A DNA stretch of 64,000 bases from Spiractinospora alimapuensis (GCF_018437505.1 NZ_CP072467.1:4984010-5048009); one strand, 5' to 3'. Positions 53,295-62,990 are shown, numbered from the stretch's first letter. Translations and numbers: made by a program. The notes: a model not told the origin generated them from the letters alone.

Positions 53295-54508
53295 CCAGCG
53301 ACGGTTCCGCCAACGAGGACAAGAACACCGGCACCCCCGAGGGCTCGTCCCCTCCGGAGCCGGACGAGGCCACCTCCGACGCCCGGGACAAGGCCCTCGC
53401 CACGGAGGAGTCCGGCACTCCGGTCGGTGACATGGGAGAGGCCGATGGGGACTCCGTGGACGAGGAGGTCCTGCTCACGCTGGACGACCTCAAGGTGCAC
53501 TTCCCGATCCGCAGCGGCATCCTGACCGACCGGGTGGTCGGTCACGTCTACGCCGTGGACGGGGTGTCGCTGTCGGTCCGGCAGGGTCAGACCTACGGGC
53601 TGGTGGGGGAGTCCGGCTGCGGCAAGACGACACTGGGGCGGGCGGTGCTGCGCCTCTCGCCGGTGACCGACGGCTCGGTGTGGTTCAAGGGGACCGACCT
53701 CGCTGGGCTCTCCAACGAGGAGATGCGGCGCCAGCGCCGACACCTCCAGATGGTGTTCCAGGACCCCCTGGGCAGTCTCAACCCCCGGCAGAACGTCGCG
53801 ACGATCCTCAACGAGGGGTTGTACGTCCACGACCTCGGGGGTTCCAAGGCGGAGCGTCGGGACCTCATCGTCGACGCGCTGGAGACGGTGGGACTGCCGT
53901 CATCGGCGCTGGACCGCTACCCGCACGAGTTCTCGGGTGGACAGCGGCAACGGATCGGCATCGCGCGGGCCCTGGTGCTGGAGCCTGACCTGATCATCTG
54001 TGACGAGCCGGTGTCGGCGCTGGACGTCTCCATCCAGGCCCAGGTCCTCAACCTCTTGGAGGACCTCCAGGAGTCCAAGGGTCTGACCTACCTGGTGATC
54101 GCGCACGACCTGTCCGTCGTGCGCCACATCAGTGACATGGTGGGCGTGATGTACCTCGGTGGACTGGTGGAGGAGGCGGACTCCGACACCCTCTACTCCG
54201 AACCGATGCACCCCTACACCAAGTCCCTCATGTCGGCGGTGCCCGTCCCCGATCCCGAGGTGGAGGACACCCGCGAACGCATCCTCCTCACCGGGGACCT
54301 CCCCTCTCCCGCCAACCCTCCAGCCGGCTGCCGGTTCCACACCCGCTGCCCATGGGCCCAACCCGAACGGTGCGCCGACGAGCGTCCCGTTCTGCGCCGC
54401 GTGGGTCCGGACCACCGCGTCGCCTGCCACTACGCGGAGGAGATCAAGGCCGGCACCATCCACCCCAAGGCCGGTGACACCGCCACGATCGTCCAGCCCA
54501 CCGCCTGA
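53291..54508 (+). CDS. Oligopeptide ABC transporter ATP-binding protein, DppF/OppF type
   Basis: 405 aa from TTG 53291, overlapping the previous stop. An acidic N-terminal extension of about 60 residues (EPDEATSDARDKALATEESG) is unusual for the family. Then Walker A GESGCGKTT (106-114), Q-loop VFQDPLGSLNP, signature FSGGQRQRIGIARAL, Walker B LIICDEPVSALDVS. The oligopeptide-specific C-terminus has CRFHTRCPWAQPERC. It should pair with the DppD-like ATPase under the two permeases. Confidence 0.93.
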   Translation: MTSDGSANEDKNTGTPEGSSPPEPDEATSDARDKALATEESGTPVGDMGEADGDSVDEEVLLTLDDLKVHFPIRSGILTDRVVGHVYAVDGVSLSVRQGQTYGLVGESGCGKTTLGRAVLRLSPVTDGSVWFKGTDLAGLSNEEMRRQRRHLQMVFQDPLGSLNPRQNVATILNEGLYVHDLGGSKAERRDLIVDALETVGLPSSALDRYPHEFSGGQRQRIGIARALVLEPDLIICDEPVSALDVSIQAQVLNLLEDLQESKGLTYLVIAHDLSVVRHISDMVGVMYLGGLVEEADSDTLYSEPMHPYTKSLMSAVPVPDPEVEDTRERILLTGDLPSPANPPAGCRFHTRCPWAQPERCADERPVLRRVGPDHRVACHYAEEIKAGTIHPKAGDTATIVQPTA

Positions 54509-54514
54509 CCCTGG

Positions 54515-54552
54515 CCGGTTGGGCCGCGCGAGCCCCCGTGCGGCCCAACCGG
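54515..54552 (+). terminator. Terminator of the ABC importer operon
   Basis: CCGGTTGGGCCGC (54515-54527) pairs perfectly with GCGGCCCAACCGG (54540-54552); the loop is 12 bases. It starts 6 bases past the stop. Confidence 0.8.
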
Positions 54553-54876
54553 AAATCGGAGGGCGTCCCCGGCCCGGAAGCGTCCCTGGGACTCCGAGCC
54601 TGGCCCGTCGGTCGTGGGTGCCGGATCGTGGCCGTCCCCCCGCCGCGTCGTGTACCCCGGCCAGGCGTGGACGTCGACCGCCGCGTTCGGGCACGGAACA
54701 CTCGGCACCACCTGTTCTGGCCGCCTGCCGGACGCGGAGCGCCGCTGGGTGGTTCGTCGCGGAGGGGGAGAACCCAAGCGGCGAGTCGTGCGGCGTGTCC
54801 CGGCCGGGCGCGGTCCGGCGAACGGTCCCCGGAGAGTGTCGCCAACCGCCCCTCGTCACAGGTCCACGACGTCGCG
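54553..54876. other. Intergenic stretch between convergent genes, nothing seen
   Basis: 324 bp of high-GC sequence between the importer terminator and the stop of the STAND NTPase gene. Open frames here are composition artefacts. No clear second terminator for the minus-strand gene. Confidence 0.4.
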
Positions 54877-57800
54877 TCACGGGGCCGGGTGGTTCGGGGG
54901 GAGCATGGATCCGCCGCTGGTGATTCTGAGCCAGTGAAGCCACTTCGTCGCCTCGCGTTCGACCTGGAGGAAACCCTCCTCGCGGGCTTGCTCGGCGTAG
55001 GCCGACAGCCGGCCGCGCAGTCGCTCCGGGGCGATGCCGCCGGCGGCGCGGTCGATCCGAACGAGCAGGATCTTGGTCAGCAGGACGCCGACGGGTTGGT
55101 CGGCCTCGGCGTAGGCGTCGTGGGCGGTCTCGGCGTGGACACGAGCCTCGGAGACCACACCTTGGCGCCAGGGGGACGCGGCGACCAGGTCCAGGACACC
55201 GAACGGCCCGTACCCCTCGAAGGAAGGGGTACCGCCGTCGTCGGATCGCAGGAGCATGGTGAGGATCTCCTGCGCGGCGAAACGGTGGGAGCGAGCGAAC
55301 CACCACGGGTCGCCGATGGCGGCGAAGCCCTCCGCGGCGGCGACCACCTGTTCGCGACCCTTGACCACATCGGACATGCGGATGAGCAACAGACCGTGGG
55401 TGAGGGTGGTCCAGTGCAGGCCCCACTGGTCGCCGATGCGCCGCAAGATGCTCATGGCCTCCTCGAGCATCGCGATCTGGGACCGTGGCGAGAAACCCGT
55501 CAACACCTGGCGGCGGCGAAGACGTCCCCTTGAGGCGGTCTCCATCGCGTGCCCCAACTGTTCCCTGGCGCGACGCGTCATGCTCTCCTCCCACTGGGTG
55601 GTGCCGGCGAAGACGTCGGCGCACTGGGAGTTCAGCAGTCGGCTGTCCAGGGACCCCAGCGCGCGCAGACAGCGGGCGTGGTACCAGGACTGGCGGCGGG
55701 TGTCCGTGCGGCCACGGATCTCCTGCAGCAGAACCCACGCCTGTAGCGCCTGCCCCCGGTTGGCCAGAACCTCCGCGAGCCGGAGTTGGGCGAGGTCGTG
55801 CTGTTGGTTGTCCCGCGCCTGGTCGAACTGGGCGATGGCCCGACGGAGGAGCTCCTCCGCCTCGTCGTACTTGCTGAGATGGTCCTGGAGGTCGCCGAGG
55901 TTGGCCTGTGTGCGGGCGAGCCAACGCGACTCATCGTGTTCGGTGAAGACCCGCACCGCTTCCTCGAGCTGGACGAGGGCGCGCGCGGTCTCACCCTTTC
56001 GGTGCAGGCTGACCCCGAGCGCGCGGTCGGCTCGGGCCCGCCAGCGTGGGTCCAGGTCCGCGTCGACGCACAGCGCGTGGGCGTCCCGCGCATACCGGGC
56101 GCCCTCGTCGTACTGGCCCTGGTTCGCGCGGATCTCGGAGTGGTCGAGGAGCGCCATCGCCATCCGCTGCTGGTCGCCGAGGAGTTCCGCGGCGCGGCGC
56201 TGGGACTGGACGGCGCGCTCCCACTCGTCCCAGTGCATCCGCAGGACCTGGCACATCTGGGAGACCGCGCGGGAAGTGCGCCACTGGAGCTCGACGTGTC
56301 CCTGGGTTTCCGCGGTGGTGAGACACCGCAACAGTGTCTGGCGGTCCCGGGCCAGCCACTGCTGCGGGTGCGCCGAAGGCTCCACCGCCAGGATCTCGAC
56401 TTCGGTGAGGTCCTCACGGACGGGTTGCGGAAAGTGGTCGTCGGTGCCGTTGAGCGCGTCGGCGGCGGACTCGGCGAGAAAGCAGTAGACCACCAGTACC
56501 CGACGGGTGGCGACGAGCGTGCGTTCCGGCGACCATGCGGAGCGCTCCGCCGGCGACAGGTCGAAGGAGGTGGAGTCCAGTTCGCGGAGGGACACGGCGA
56601 TGAGCTCGGGAAGTCGGTAGCGGCGTACCCCGTCCGAGGCCGGCCCGAGGGGGTCGAGCAGGAACCGGGTCGCGAGTTCGTCCAGGAGCGTCTGCGCCTC
56701 GGAGGTGCCGACGCCCAGGAGGGCCGCGGCCGTGACCGCGCTGGCCTCCTCGAAACCACTGGCCGCCATCCGCCGGAGCAGGAGTCGTTGGCGTGCGGTG
56801 CACTCATGGAAGGCGATGCGGAACGACGACAGGAACCCGTTGGTCGCGTCGTGGATGATGGGCGTCTCGGCGGCGTTCTCGAGTTGTCGCAGCAGGACCA
56901 CGCTGGGATCCGGGGCGTCGGTAGCGGACCTGTCGGCGTTCGGCTGCTGCAGGATGGTGCCACAGAAGCCGAGCGCCAGCGGTAGGCCGTGGCAGAGCTC
57001 GACGATGCGCCAACGCCTGCGGTGCTCTCGCAGCCGGTCGTCCATCACTCCCGTGTGGCCGGCGATCCTGTCCAGCAGTTCCAGTCCCTCGTACGGCGAG
57101 AACCCCTCTAGCGCGACCTCCTCGTAGTGCAGGCGCGCGTCACTGAACGCGACCGGACTGGTGACGATGACGGCGCTCAACGGGCTGGAGGGTAGCAAGG
57201 CACGAACCTTCTCCGACGAGGTCGCGTTGTCCAGCACGAGCAGGATGCGTTTCCCGCTGGTGAGGTTCCACCAGGTCTGGGCGAGTTGGCTTGGTTGGGT
57301 GCGCGGGGTGTCACTGAACCACTCGATCAGTTCGCTGAGCAGACTCTCTCGGGTGCGGGGCGCTCTGGAGCCCCTCCGTCCGCCGTCGGGAACCTCCAGG
57401 GTCGCGGTGTTCGTGTCCCGCTGGCCCCGAATCATGCGCAGTAGTGCGGCCACCCGTCCCTCGGACGCGGAGTCGTCGCGTTCGTCGGCCGCGTTCTCCA
57501 GTTCCGAGGCCTCATGGGTGGAGGCGTCACCGTGCATCTCCACCCAGCGCACCCCGTCGGGAAACCGGTCCCCGAACTCCTGCGCCATGTGGTTGGCCAA
57601 CTGACTCTTACCGATGCCGGGCCCACCGGTGATCACGATGACGGCGGGGGCGTCGCCGGGTACGGAGCGGCCGCGCAGCCTGGCCAACACGCCCCGCCAC
57701 CCCGGTCGGGGGAACCGGCGCAGGACACGCCCGATCGCGGCACGCTGTGAGTGGTAGCCCACCATGTGGGCCGGGGGCGGAGGAAGCGCGGCCTTGGCGC

Positions 57801-58128
57801 CACCGCGGTCGCTCGGCGACGACGATCCCTGGGGTTCGAACCACAGCCCGAAGAACACACCCGCCAGGGCGCTGCCCACCGAAGCGGTGACCGCCGGCAC
57901 CCACACCACTGACTCGGGCAGGTGATCGAGGAGTGGAGTCGAGGTCTCCAGATAGGTGGGAACGGCCATGAGAACGATGGACATGCCCAGGCCGACCACG
58001 AGCCAGGACGTGCGAACGCGGCGCGTCGGACCTGACTCGGCGGAGCCGGGAGTGTGTTCTGCGACCAGGTTGATCACCTCGGCGGATGGGGGGAGACGCG
58101 TGGGGATCGCGTCGGCACTGCGCACCAC
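54877..58128 (-). CDS. Membrane-anchored STAND (NB-ARC) NTPase with TPR repeats
   Basis: 1083 aa. Two membrane helices near the N-terminus (about 41-60 and 74-97) are followed by an NB-ARC NTPase: Walker A GGPGIGKS (168-175), Walker B ILLVLDNA (295-302), and GLPLAL (381-386). A winged-helix-like region (about 430-560) leads to a long helical repeat section with TPR units (LDHSEIRANQGQYDEGARYA, ALGVSLHRKGETARALVQLE, NLGDLQDHLSKYDEAEELLR). No DNA-binding or catalytic effector domain is seen, unlike AfsR-type regulators. STAND proteins are signal-triggered switches. GTG start; the ribosome site is not clear. Confidence 0.8.
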   Translation of the reverse strand: MVRSADAIPTRLPPSAEVINLVAEHTPGSAESGPTRRVRTSWLVVGLGMSIVLMAVPTYLETSTPLLDHLPESVVWVPAVTASVGSALAGVFFGLWFEPQGSSSPSDRGGAKAALPPPPAHMVGYHSQRAAIGRVLRRFPRPGWRGVLARLRGRSVPGDAPAVIVITGGPGIGKSQLANHMAQEFGDRFPDGVRWVEMHGDASTHEASELENAADERDDSASEGRVAALLRMIRGQRDTNTATLEVPDGGRRGSRAPRTRESLLSELIEWFSDTPRTQPSQLAQTWWNLTSGKRILLVLDNATSSEKVRALLPSSPLSAVIVTSPVAFSDARLHYEEVALEGFSPYEGLELLDRIAGHTGVMDDRLREHRRRWRIVELCHGLPLALGFCGTILQQPNADRSATDAPDPSVVLLRQLENAAETPIIHDATNGFLSSFRIAFHECTARQRLLLRRMAASGFEEASAVTAAALLGVGTSEAQTLLDELATRFLLDPLGPASDGVRRYRLPELIAVSLRELDSTSFDLSPAERSAWSPERTLVATRRVLVVYCFLAESAADALNGTDDHFPQPVREDLTEVEILAVEPSAHPQQWLARDRQTLLRCLTTAETQGHVELQWRTSRAVSQMCQVLRMHWDEWERAVQSQRRAAELLGDQQRMAMALLDHSEIRANQGQYDEGARYARDAHALCVDADLDPRWRARADRALGVSLHRKGETARALVQLEEAVRVFTEHDESRWLARTQANLGDLQDHLSKYDEAEELLRRAIAQFDQARDNQQHDLAQLRLAEVLANRGQALQAWVLLQEIRGRTDTRRQSWYHARCLRALGSLDSRLLNSQCADVFAGTTQWEESMTRRAREQLGHAMETASRGRLRRRQVLTGFSPRSQIAMLEEAMSILRRIGDQWGLHWTTLTHGLLLIRMSDVVKGREQVVAAAEGFAAIGDPWWFARSHRFAAQEILTMLLRSDDGGTPSFEGYGPFGVLDLVAASPWRQGVVSEARVHAETAHDAYAEADQPVGVLLTKILLVRIDRAAGGIAPERLRGRLSAYAEQAREEGFLQVEREATKWLHWLRITSGGSMLPPNHPAP

Positions 58129-58765
58129 CGTCGCCGACCGTGGGCGCGGTGGCCCAGGCGGAGCCTACGGCTGCATCAGGACCCCCTCCCAAGCGGGGAT
58201 TTGGTGACAACCCTATCGACAAGGGTGACATGTGGCGTGTCCTGAGTCACTCGCTTCGCGACCGGAGAACGTCATGGGTGAGTCAATGACACATCTCACA
58301 CCCATCAACTGGTCGGACGGAGAAGAGGCAGGAGGAGCGGGCCCCACAACCCCGTCGGTGCGGAGGATTCAGCCGACCCGGTTAGTCACCAATCACCAGC
58401 GAATCGGTAACGCTCGGGTAAAAGCCCTGGTAGCGAGCTGTATTTGTATCGCCTATGGTTCGTCACCAGGTCGGATCGTTCAGTCTTATCCCGTTTCTGT
58501 GGGATAGCGGTCGACCCCCGCCGCACTCTGCTCAGTCGTCAAACACACCGTCCACCCACGAGCAGAGGCCGCGAACCGCCGACACAGTCCTCCCGCCCCC
58601 GTGCGGACCCCGCCATCCGGCGACCTGTGTCCGGTTCACTCCAGCGCTCGCCCTCTACGGGGCTCCCTCGCTCCCTTCACGAGCTCGGGGCGCTGGTGCG
58701 GATCCGCTCCCTCCGGGGGCGCCCACCGCGGTAGGCGGACTGTGGGGAGAGAGGCAATCGCTCTC
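58129..58765. other. Long untranslated region between the STAND gene and the NlpC/P60 gene
   Basis: 637 bp, probably both promoters and a long leader for the NlpC/P60 gene. The segment 58260-58500 is relatively AT-rich. A c-di-AMP riboswitch is common at this position in actinobacteria but could not be confirmed (see rejected items). Confidence 0.45.
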
Positions 58766-59827
58766 GTGGAACGAAACGGAGCTCGACCGGCGCGCGCCCG
58801 ACGCATGGGCACGATGGCCGCGGTCGCCGCTGGTGCGTTCGCCCTGAGCACCGGCATCGCCCAGGCGGACCCCGATGACGCGCGCGCTCAGCAGGAGGAG
58901 CTCGAGGAAGAGCTCGCCACCCTGACCGAGGACTACAACCTGGCCCTTGAGGACCACGAAGCGGCCGAGTCTCGTCTCGAGACCATCGAGGGCGAACTCT
59001 CGGACGTCGAGGACATCCTGGACAGCAAGTCCGACCAGGTGCGCAACATCGCGACGGCCGCCTACGCCGGCGCGAACTATGAGGGGATGCACCTCTTCTT
59101 CGACGGTGACCCCGACGAGGCCCTCTCCGGGTCGGCGGACCTGTCCTACCTCTCGGAGAACAACAACAACACCCTCGCCGACTACCTCGCGGAGCGGCAG
59201 CGCCTCGACACCCTGCGCGACGAGGCGGTCGAGACCGAGGAAGAGGCCGCAGCCGCGCTGGCCGAGGCTGAGGACCGGATGACCGAAGGCGAGGAAGCCG
59301 TCGCCGAACTGGAGGACGTGCTCGCCGAGGAGGAAACCGACTCCGCGTCGTCGTCCTCGTCGTCTTCCGCCTCATCGGAGTCCTCCGAGTCCAGCGGCGG
59401 TTCCAGCGCCAGTTCCGGTGGCGGCTCCGACTCCAGCTCGGACCCGGCTCCCTCGTCGAACGCCCAGGGGGCCGCGGCCGCGATCGAGTTCGCCCGCGCC
59501 CAGATCGGCAAGCCCTACGTGTGGGGCGGCACCGGCCCGGACGGGTTCGACTGCTCGGGCCTCACGCTCCGTGCCTGGGAACAGGGCGGCGTGACGCTGC
59601 CCCGCGTCTCCCAGGACCAGTGGAACTTCGGCACCCGCGTGGACCGCTCGGACATCCAGCCCGGGGACCTGCTGTTCTTCTACGACAGCAGCGCGCCGAC
59701 CCACGTCGGCCTCTACTCGGGCGACGGCAAGATGATCCACGGCTCGAACCCGGCGAAGCCCATCGAGGAAGTCAACCTCGCCGACTACTGGGACGGCGTC
59801 TACGTCGGAGCGATTCGCCCGAACTAG
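58766..59827 (+). CDS. Secreted NlpC/P60 peptidoglycan hydrolase
   Basis: 353 aa. A signal peptide (basic start, then MAAVAAGAFALSTGIAQA) is followed by a coiled coil (about 40-230, RAQQEELEEELATLTEDYNL), a Ser-rich linker (SSSSSSASSESSESSGGSS) and a C-terminal NlpC/P60 domain. The domain has catalytic Cys in GFDCSGLTLRAW, His in THVGLYSGDGKMIHG, and GDLLFFY between. The plan equals RipA/PcsB-type hydrolases, where the coiled coil restrains the enzyme. GTG 58766 with GAGAGAGG 12 bases upstream. Confidence 0.9.
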   Translation: MERNGARPARARRMGTMAAVAAGAFALSTGIAQADPDDARAQQEELEEELATLTEDYNLALEDHEAAESRLETIEGELSDVEDILDSKSDQVRNIATAAYAGANYEGMHLFFDGDPDEALSGSADLSYLSENNNNTLADYLAERQRLDTLRDEAVETEEEAAAALAEAEDRMTEGEEAVAELEDVLAEEETDSASSSSSSSASSESSESSGGSSASSGGGSDSSSDPAPSSNAQGAAAAIEFARAQIGKPYVWGGTGPDGFDCSGLTLRAWEQGGVTLPRVSQDQWNFGTRVDRSDIQPGDLLFFYDSSAPTHVGLYSGDGKMIHGSNPAKPIEEVNLADYWDGVYVGAIRPN

Positions 59828-59847
59828 CCAACCCAACCCGAGGGCGA

Positions 59848-59882
59848 TGCCCCCAGCCTTATCCCGCCTCTGGCTGGGGGCA
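59848..59882 (+). terminator. First terminator after the NlpC/P60 gene
   Basis: TGCCCCCAGCC pairs with GGCTGGGGGCA, loop 13 bases, 20 bases past the stop. Confidence 0.75.
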
Positions 59883-59918
59883 GAGCACTCACCCACCAGG
59901 CGCCCACCAGCGGCGCCC

Positions 59919-59948
59919 CGGCCCCCAGCGTGCACACGCTGGGGGCCG
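59919..59948 (+). terminator. Second, stronger terminator after the NlpC/P60 gene
   Basis: CGGCCCCCAGCGTG pairs with CACGCTGGGGGCCG around CA, followed by TTT. It repeats the CCCCCAGC core of the first hairpin. Confidence 0.8.
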
Positions 59949-60106
59949 TTTCGCGTACGGCCCCCACACCGCTACCCCCACACCGCTGCCCCCCATCAAG
60001 TCTTCTCCACCCCCACAAGGTTTCCTCCCCATCCAACCGATGGGGGTGCGCATCGATCCGCGGTAGCGAGGAAATCCCCACCCAGCCGTGGATTGGGGGC
60101 ACGCGG

Positions 60107-60112
60107 TATTGT
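60107..60112 (+). promoter_or_regulatory. -10 element of psuK, leaderless
   Basis: TATTGT ends 7 bases before the GTG at 60119, placing the transcript start at the first codon. Confidence 0.45.
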
Positions 60113-60118
60113 GCGGGG

Positions 60119-61006
60119 GTGCATGATCCCCCCGTTCTTGCCGTTGTTGGTGACTTGTTGGAAGACGTCGTGGTCTGGTCTCCCGGGCCGCTGCGTCTCG
60201 CGACGGACAACCCTTCGGTCATTCACCGTTGCCGTGGCGGCAGCGCGGCCAACGTCGCGGAGTTCGCCGCGGGGCTGGTCTCCACCCGATTCATCGGTCG
60301 GGTGGGGGATGACCCACTCGGAGCCTCGTTGTGCGGACAGTTGACGGCGGCGGGGGTGGACGTCCGAGTCCAGCGGGTGGGGCGCACCGGGTGCATCGTC
60401 GTGGTGGTCGACGTCGACGGGGAACGGACGATGTTTCCGGACCGGGGGGCCTCCGCCGAGTTGCGGGACGTCCCTGAGGAATGGATCAACGGCATCTCCG
60501 GCCTGCACCTCACCGCCTACACCATCGCCACCGCGGACAGCGAGAAGACGGCGGTCGCCCTGCTGTCGAGCGCCCGAGCCCGCGGTGCCGTCACCTCCGT
60601 CGACGCCTCCTCCACCACCACCCTGCGCGAGTACGGCGTGGACCGATTCCGGGAGCTGGTGCGGGACCTCCGGCCGTCGATCCTCTTCGCCAACGCGGAC
60701 GAGGCGCGGCTGCTCGACCTGCACGCCTCCGACGCCACCCCCGAGACCACCGTGGTGATCAAGGATGGGGCACGGCCCACCACGGTGATCGACGCGCGCG
60801 GGACGACGCGGACACCGGTACCGCCGATACCCGAGATCCGGGACACCACAGGGGCCGGCGACGCCTTCGCGGCCGGTTACCTCGCCGCCGTCCTGGGCGG
60901 AGCACCCTCCGAGGAAGCCGTCGCGGGAGCACACCGCCTCGCCGCCCAAGTGTTGGCCACACCGGGGGCCCAGACAGCAGCACCAACGACACGGGAGGTC
61001 ATGTGA
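60119..61006 (+). CDS. psuK: PfkB family kinase, probable pseudouridine kinase
   Basis: 295 aa. LAVVGDLLEDVVVW opens the ribokinase fold. GGSAANVAEFAAGL is PfkB signature 1, and DTTGAGDAFAAGYLAAVLGG is signature 2 with the catalytic Asp. The substrate is inferred from coupling with psuG: pseudouridine to pseudouridine 5'-phosphate. The protein overlaps psuG by four bases (GTGA). Confidence 0.85.
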   Translation: MHDPPVLAVVGDLLEDVVVWSPGPLRLATDNPSVIHRCRGGSAANVAEFAAGLVSTRFIGRVGDDPLGASLCGQLTAAGVDVRVQRVGRTGCIVVVVDVDGERTMFPDRGASAELRDVPEEWINGISGLHLTAYTIATADSEKTAVALLSSARARGAVTSVDASSTTTLREYGVDRFRELVRDLRPSILFANADEARLLDLHASDATPETTVVIKDGARPTTVIDARGTTRTPVPPIPEIRDTTGAGDAFAAGYLAAVLGGAPSEEAVAGAHRLAAQVLATPGAQTAAPTTREVM

Positions 61007-61905
61007 CAGCGACGCCGATCCGGCTCTCCGAAGAAGTGGGCGCCGCGGTGGCGGACGGGGCCGCGGTGGTGGCCCTGGAGTCCACCATCTTCTCCACGCT
61101 CGGACTGCCGGCGCCCGCCAACGGTGAGGCCCTCGCCCGTTGCGAGGCGGCGATCCGGGCCCGAGGAGCGGTGCCCGCCGTCACCGCCGTCCTCGACGGT
61201 CAGTGGCGGGTCGGCCTGGAGCCGGGTGAGGAGAAGCGGATCCTGGCCGGTACCGCCAAGGTCGCCGAGCGCGACCTGTCCGTGGCGGCGGCCCAGCGGT
61301 GGGACGTGGGCGTCACGACCGTCTCGGCGAGCGTCGCGCTCGCCCACCACGCCGGGATCTCGGTCTTCGCCACCGGCGGGATCGGGGGAGTGCACCGTGG
61401 CGTGGAGCTCAGCGGCGACATCTCGGCCGACCTCGACGCCCTGGCCAAGCATCCTGTCGTCACGGTCAGTGCGGGGGCGAAGGCCTTCCTCGACCTACCG
61501 CGCACCCTGGAGTACCTGGAGACCGTGGGAGTGCCCGTGCTGGGCTGGAGGCACGACGACTTCCCCGCCTTCTACACCCGATCCTCCGGTCTTCGGGTGC
61601 AGCACCGGGTGGAGGCGGCCGAGGAGGTCGCCGCCACACTGGAACACCGTGTCCGCCCGGACACCGGCGTACTCCTCACCGTGCCGATCCCCTCGGAAGA
61701 GGAGCTGGACGGGGACGAGATCGACCGGAAGATCGCCGAGGCGTTGCGCGCGAGCGAGGAGGCCGGAATCAGCGGTCCGGCCGTCACCCCGTTCGTACTG
61801 AGCCGCCTCGAGGCGCGGACCGACGGGGCCAGTATCCCCGCCAACCTCGCGCTCGCGGAGAACAACGCGAACGTCGCCGCGGAGATCGCGACCGCCTTCG
61901 CGTGA
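61003..61905 (+). CDS. psuG: Pseudouridine-5'-phosphate glycosidase
   Basis: Splits the C-glycosidic bond of pseudouridine 5'-phosphate to uracil and ribose 5-phosphate. 300 aa. VVALESTIFSTLGLPAP, TVSASVALAHHAGISVFATG, GIGGVHRG and SIPANLALAENNANVAAEIA are the family blocks with the catalytic Glu, Lys and Asn. GTG 61003 with GGGAGG upstream, inside the end of psuK. No transporter gene accompanies the pair. Confidence 0.95.
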   Translation: MTATPIRLSEEVGAAVADGAAVVALESTIFSTLGLPAPANGEALARCEAAIRARGAVPAVTAVLDGQWRVGLEPGEEKRILAGTAKVAERDLSVAAAQRWDVGVTTVSASVALAHHAGISVFATGGIGGVHRGVELSGDISADLDALAKHPVVTVSAGAKAFLDLPRTLEYLETVGVPVLGWRHDDFPAFYTRSSGLRVQHRVEAAEEVAATLEHRVRPDTGVLLTVPIPSEEELDGDEIDRKIAEALRASEEAGISGPAVTPFVLSRLEARTDGASIPANLALAENNANVAAEIATAFA

Positions 61906-61909
61906 TGGC

Positions 61910-61950
61910 GTGGCCGTGTTCCCGTAGCTCTGTCCCGGGAACACGGCCAC
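61910..61950. terminator. Bidirectional terminator between psuG and the DedA-like gene
   Basis: A 15-bp perfect stem, GTGGCCGTGTTCCCG with its complement at 61936-61950, loop 11 bases, between two convergent stops. Confidence 0.85.
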
Positions 61951-61968
61951 ATACCAGCAACACAGTTC

Positions 61969-62868
61969 TCAGTCGTCGCCCGCGGCGACGCCCACTGTCT
62001 CGTCCTGCCGCTGGTGGCGCTGCTTCTCCTTCTCCTCCCGCGCGGCGGCCCTGCTCGCCTTGATCGCGGGCCACATCGCGATCGCGACGATCAGGGCCAA
62101 ACTGATCCACAGCGCGTAGTTGTCGATGGCGAGCGCCACGTCGACGGCGCTCTGCCCCAGCGAGTAGCCCAACCAGGCCAACCCACCCGTGACCATCGTG
62201 GCGCCGAGAGTGTTGAAGAACAGGAACGAGACCAGACTCATCCGGGTCCAGCCGGCGATCGCGAAGACCAGGGCGATCGGGATCCCCGGCAGGTAGGACA
62301 GCATCACCGCGATCCGTATCCACCACGGATTGAGGTGCTGGGCGCGGGCGGCGAGATTCTTGGCCCGCGGGGTGGGAGCGAGCATGTCGACGATCTTGTG
62401 GCCCCACTGGCGACCCGTCCACCAGAACAGGAAATCGAACTTCACGGTCCCGACGACGCCCGCGACGACCACCACCCACAGCGGAATCTCACCGATGCGC
62501 GCGAACCCGGCGGCGACCCCGGTCGCCGCGTGGCTTCCCGTCATGAGCTGCAACAGCACCGGGTTGGAGCCGATGACGAACGGGCGGAGCGGCAGCATGA
62601 CGATGAAGAAGACGAACAACCCGGCGATACTCCACAACAGCGCCTTGTCGAGCCGAGTGGGCGTTCCCTCCCAGGGCAGGAGCTGCTTCCAGTCGAAGTC
62701 CTCGGGGACGCCGGGACCTCCGGCACCACCGGAGGACGCCTCGGGAACGTCCCCAGTCGGGTTCTCCGACGAGTCCTCCTCGTCCCGCGACACCAACTCG
62801 TCCTCGCGGTCGCTGGCCTGCTGCGGTGGCGTGGCGGGGTTGTCGCCTTGGGTAGTGGAGTCCGTCAT
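61969..62868 (-). CDS. DedA/VTT family membrane protein
   Basis: 299 aa. A hydrophilic, acidic 60-residue N-terminus is followed by about five helices. GVVGTVKFDFLFWWTGRQWG and MLSYLPGIPIALVFAIAGWT match the VTT domain, and the basic re-entrant region (RAKNLAARAQHLNPWW) lies between. A charged tail ends the protein. DedA proteins act in membrane lipid (undecaprenyl phosphate or phospholipid) flipping in other bacteria; the substrate here is unknown. Confidence 0.82.
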   Translation of the reverse strand: MTDSTTQGDNPATPPQQASDREDELVSRDEEDSSENPTGDVPEASSGGAGGPGVPEDFDWKQLLPWEGTPTRLDKALLWSIAGLFVFFIVMLPLRPFVIGSNPVLLQLMTGSHAATGVAAGFARIGEIPLWVVVVAGVVGTVKFDFLFWWTGRQWGHKIVDMLAPTPRAKNLAARAQHLNPWWIRIAVMLSYLPGIPIALVFAIAGWTRMSLVSFLFFNTLGATMVTGGLAWLGYSLGQSAVDVALAIDNYALWISLALIVAIAMWPAIKASRAAAREEKEKQRHQRQDETVGVAAGDD

Positions 62869-62960
62869 GCGTTCAAGTGTTCCAGCCGTGGAGAAAAGGG
62901 ACAGAGGCGGATATCACCTGACGTGTGTGCGGCCTCGCACGCCGTCGTGATGACAGATGT

Positions 62961-62990
62961 CATGACCCCACACCGTGGTGTGGGGTCATG
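62961..62990. terminator. Near-perfect palindromic hairpin, probable terminator of the Hsp70-like gene
   Basis: CATGACCCCACACC and its exact complement surround only GT. A smaller palindrome, TGACA-GA-TGTCA (62951-62962), abuts it. It lies 126 bases past the Hsp70-like stop on the minus strand and upstream of the DedA-like start. Confidence 0.65.

Noticed and set aside
58350-58760. Possible c-di-AMP (ydaO) riboswitch before the NlpC/P60 gene; CGGTAGGCGG near 58728 recalls its 3' part.
   Set aside because: The diagnostic 5' elements (GGGGACCCA-like and GGGTGAAT-like blocks and the AACCCGTCAGC stretch) are not seen. A covariance-model search (Rfam ydaO-yuaA) would decide it.
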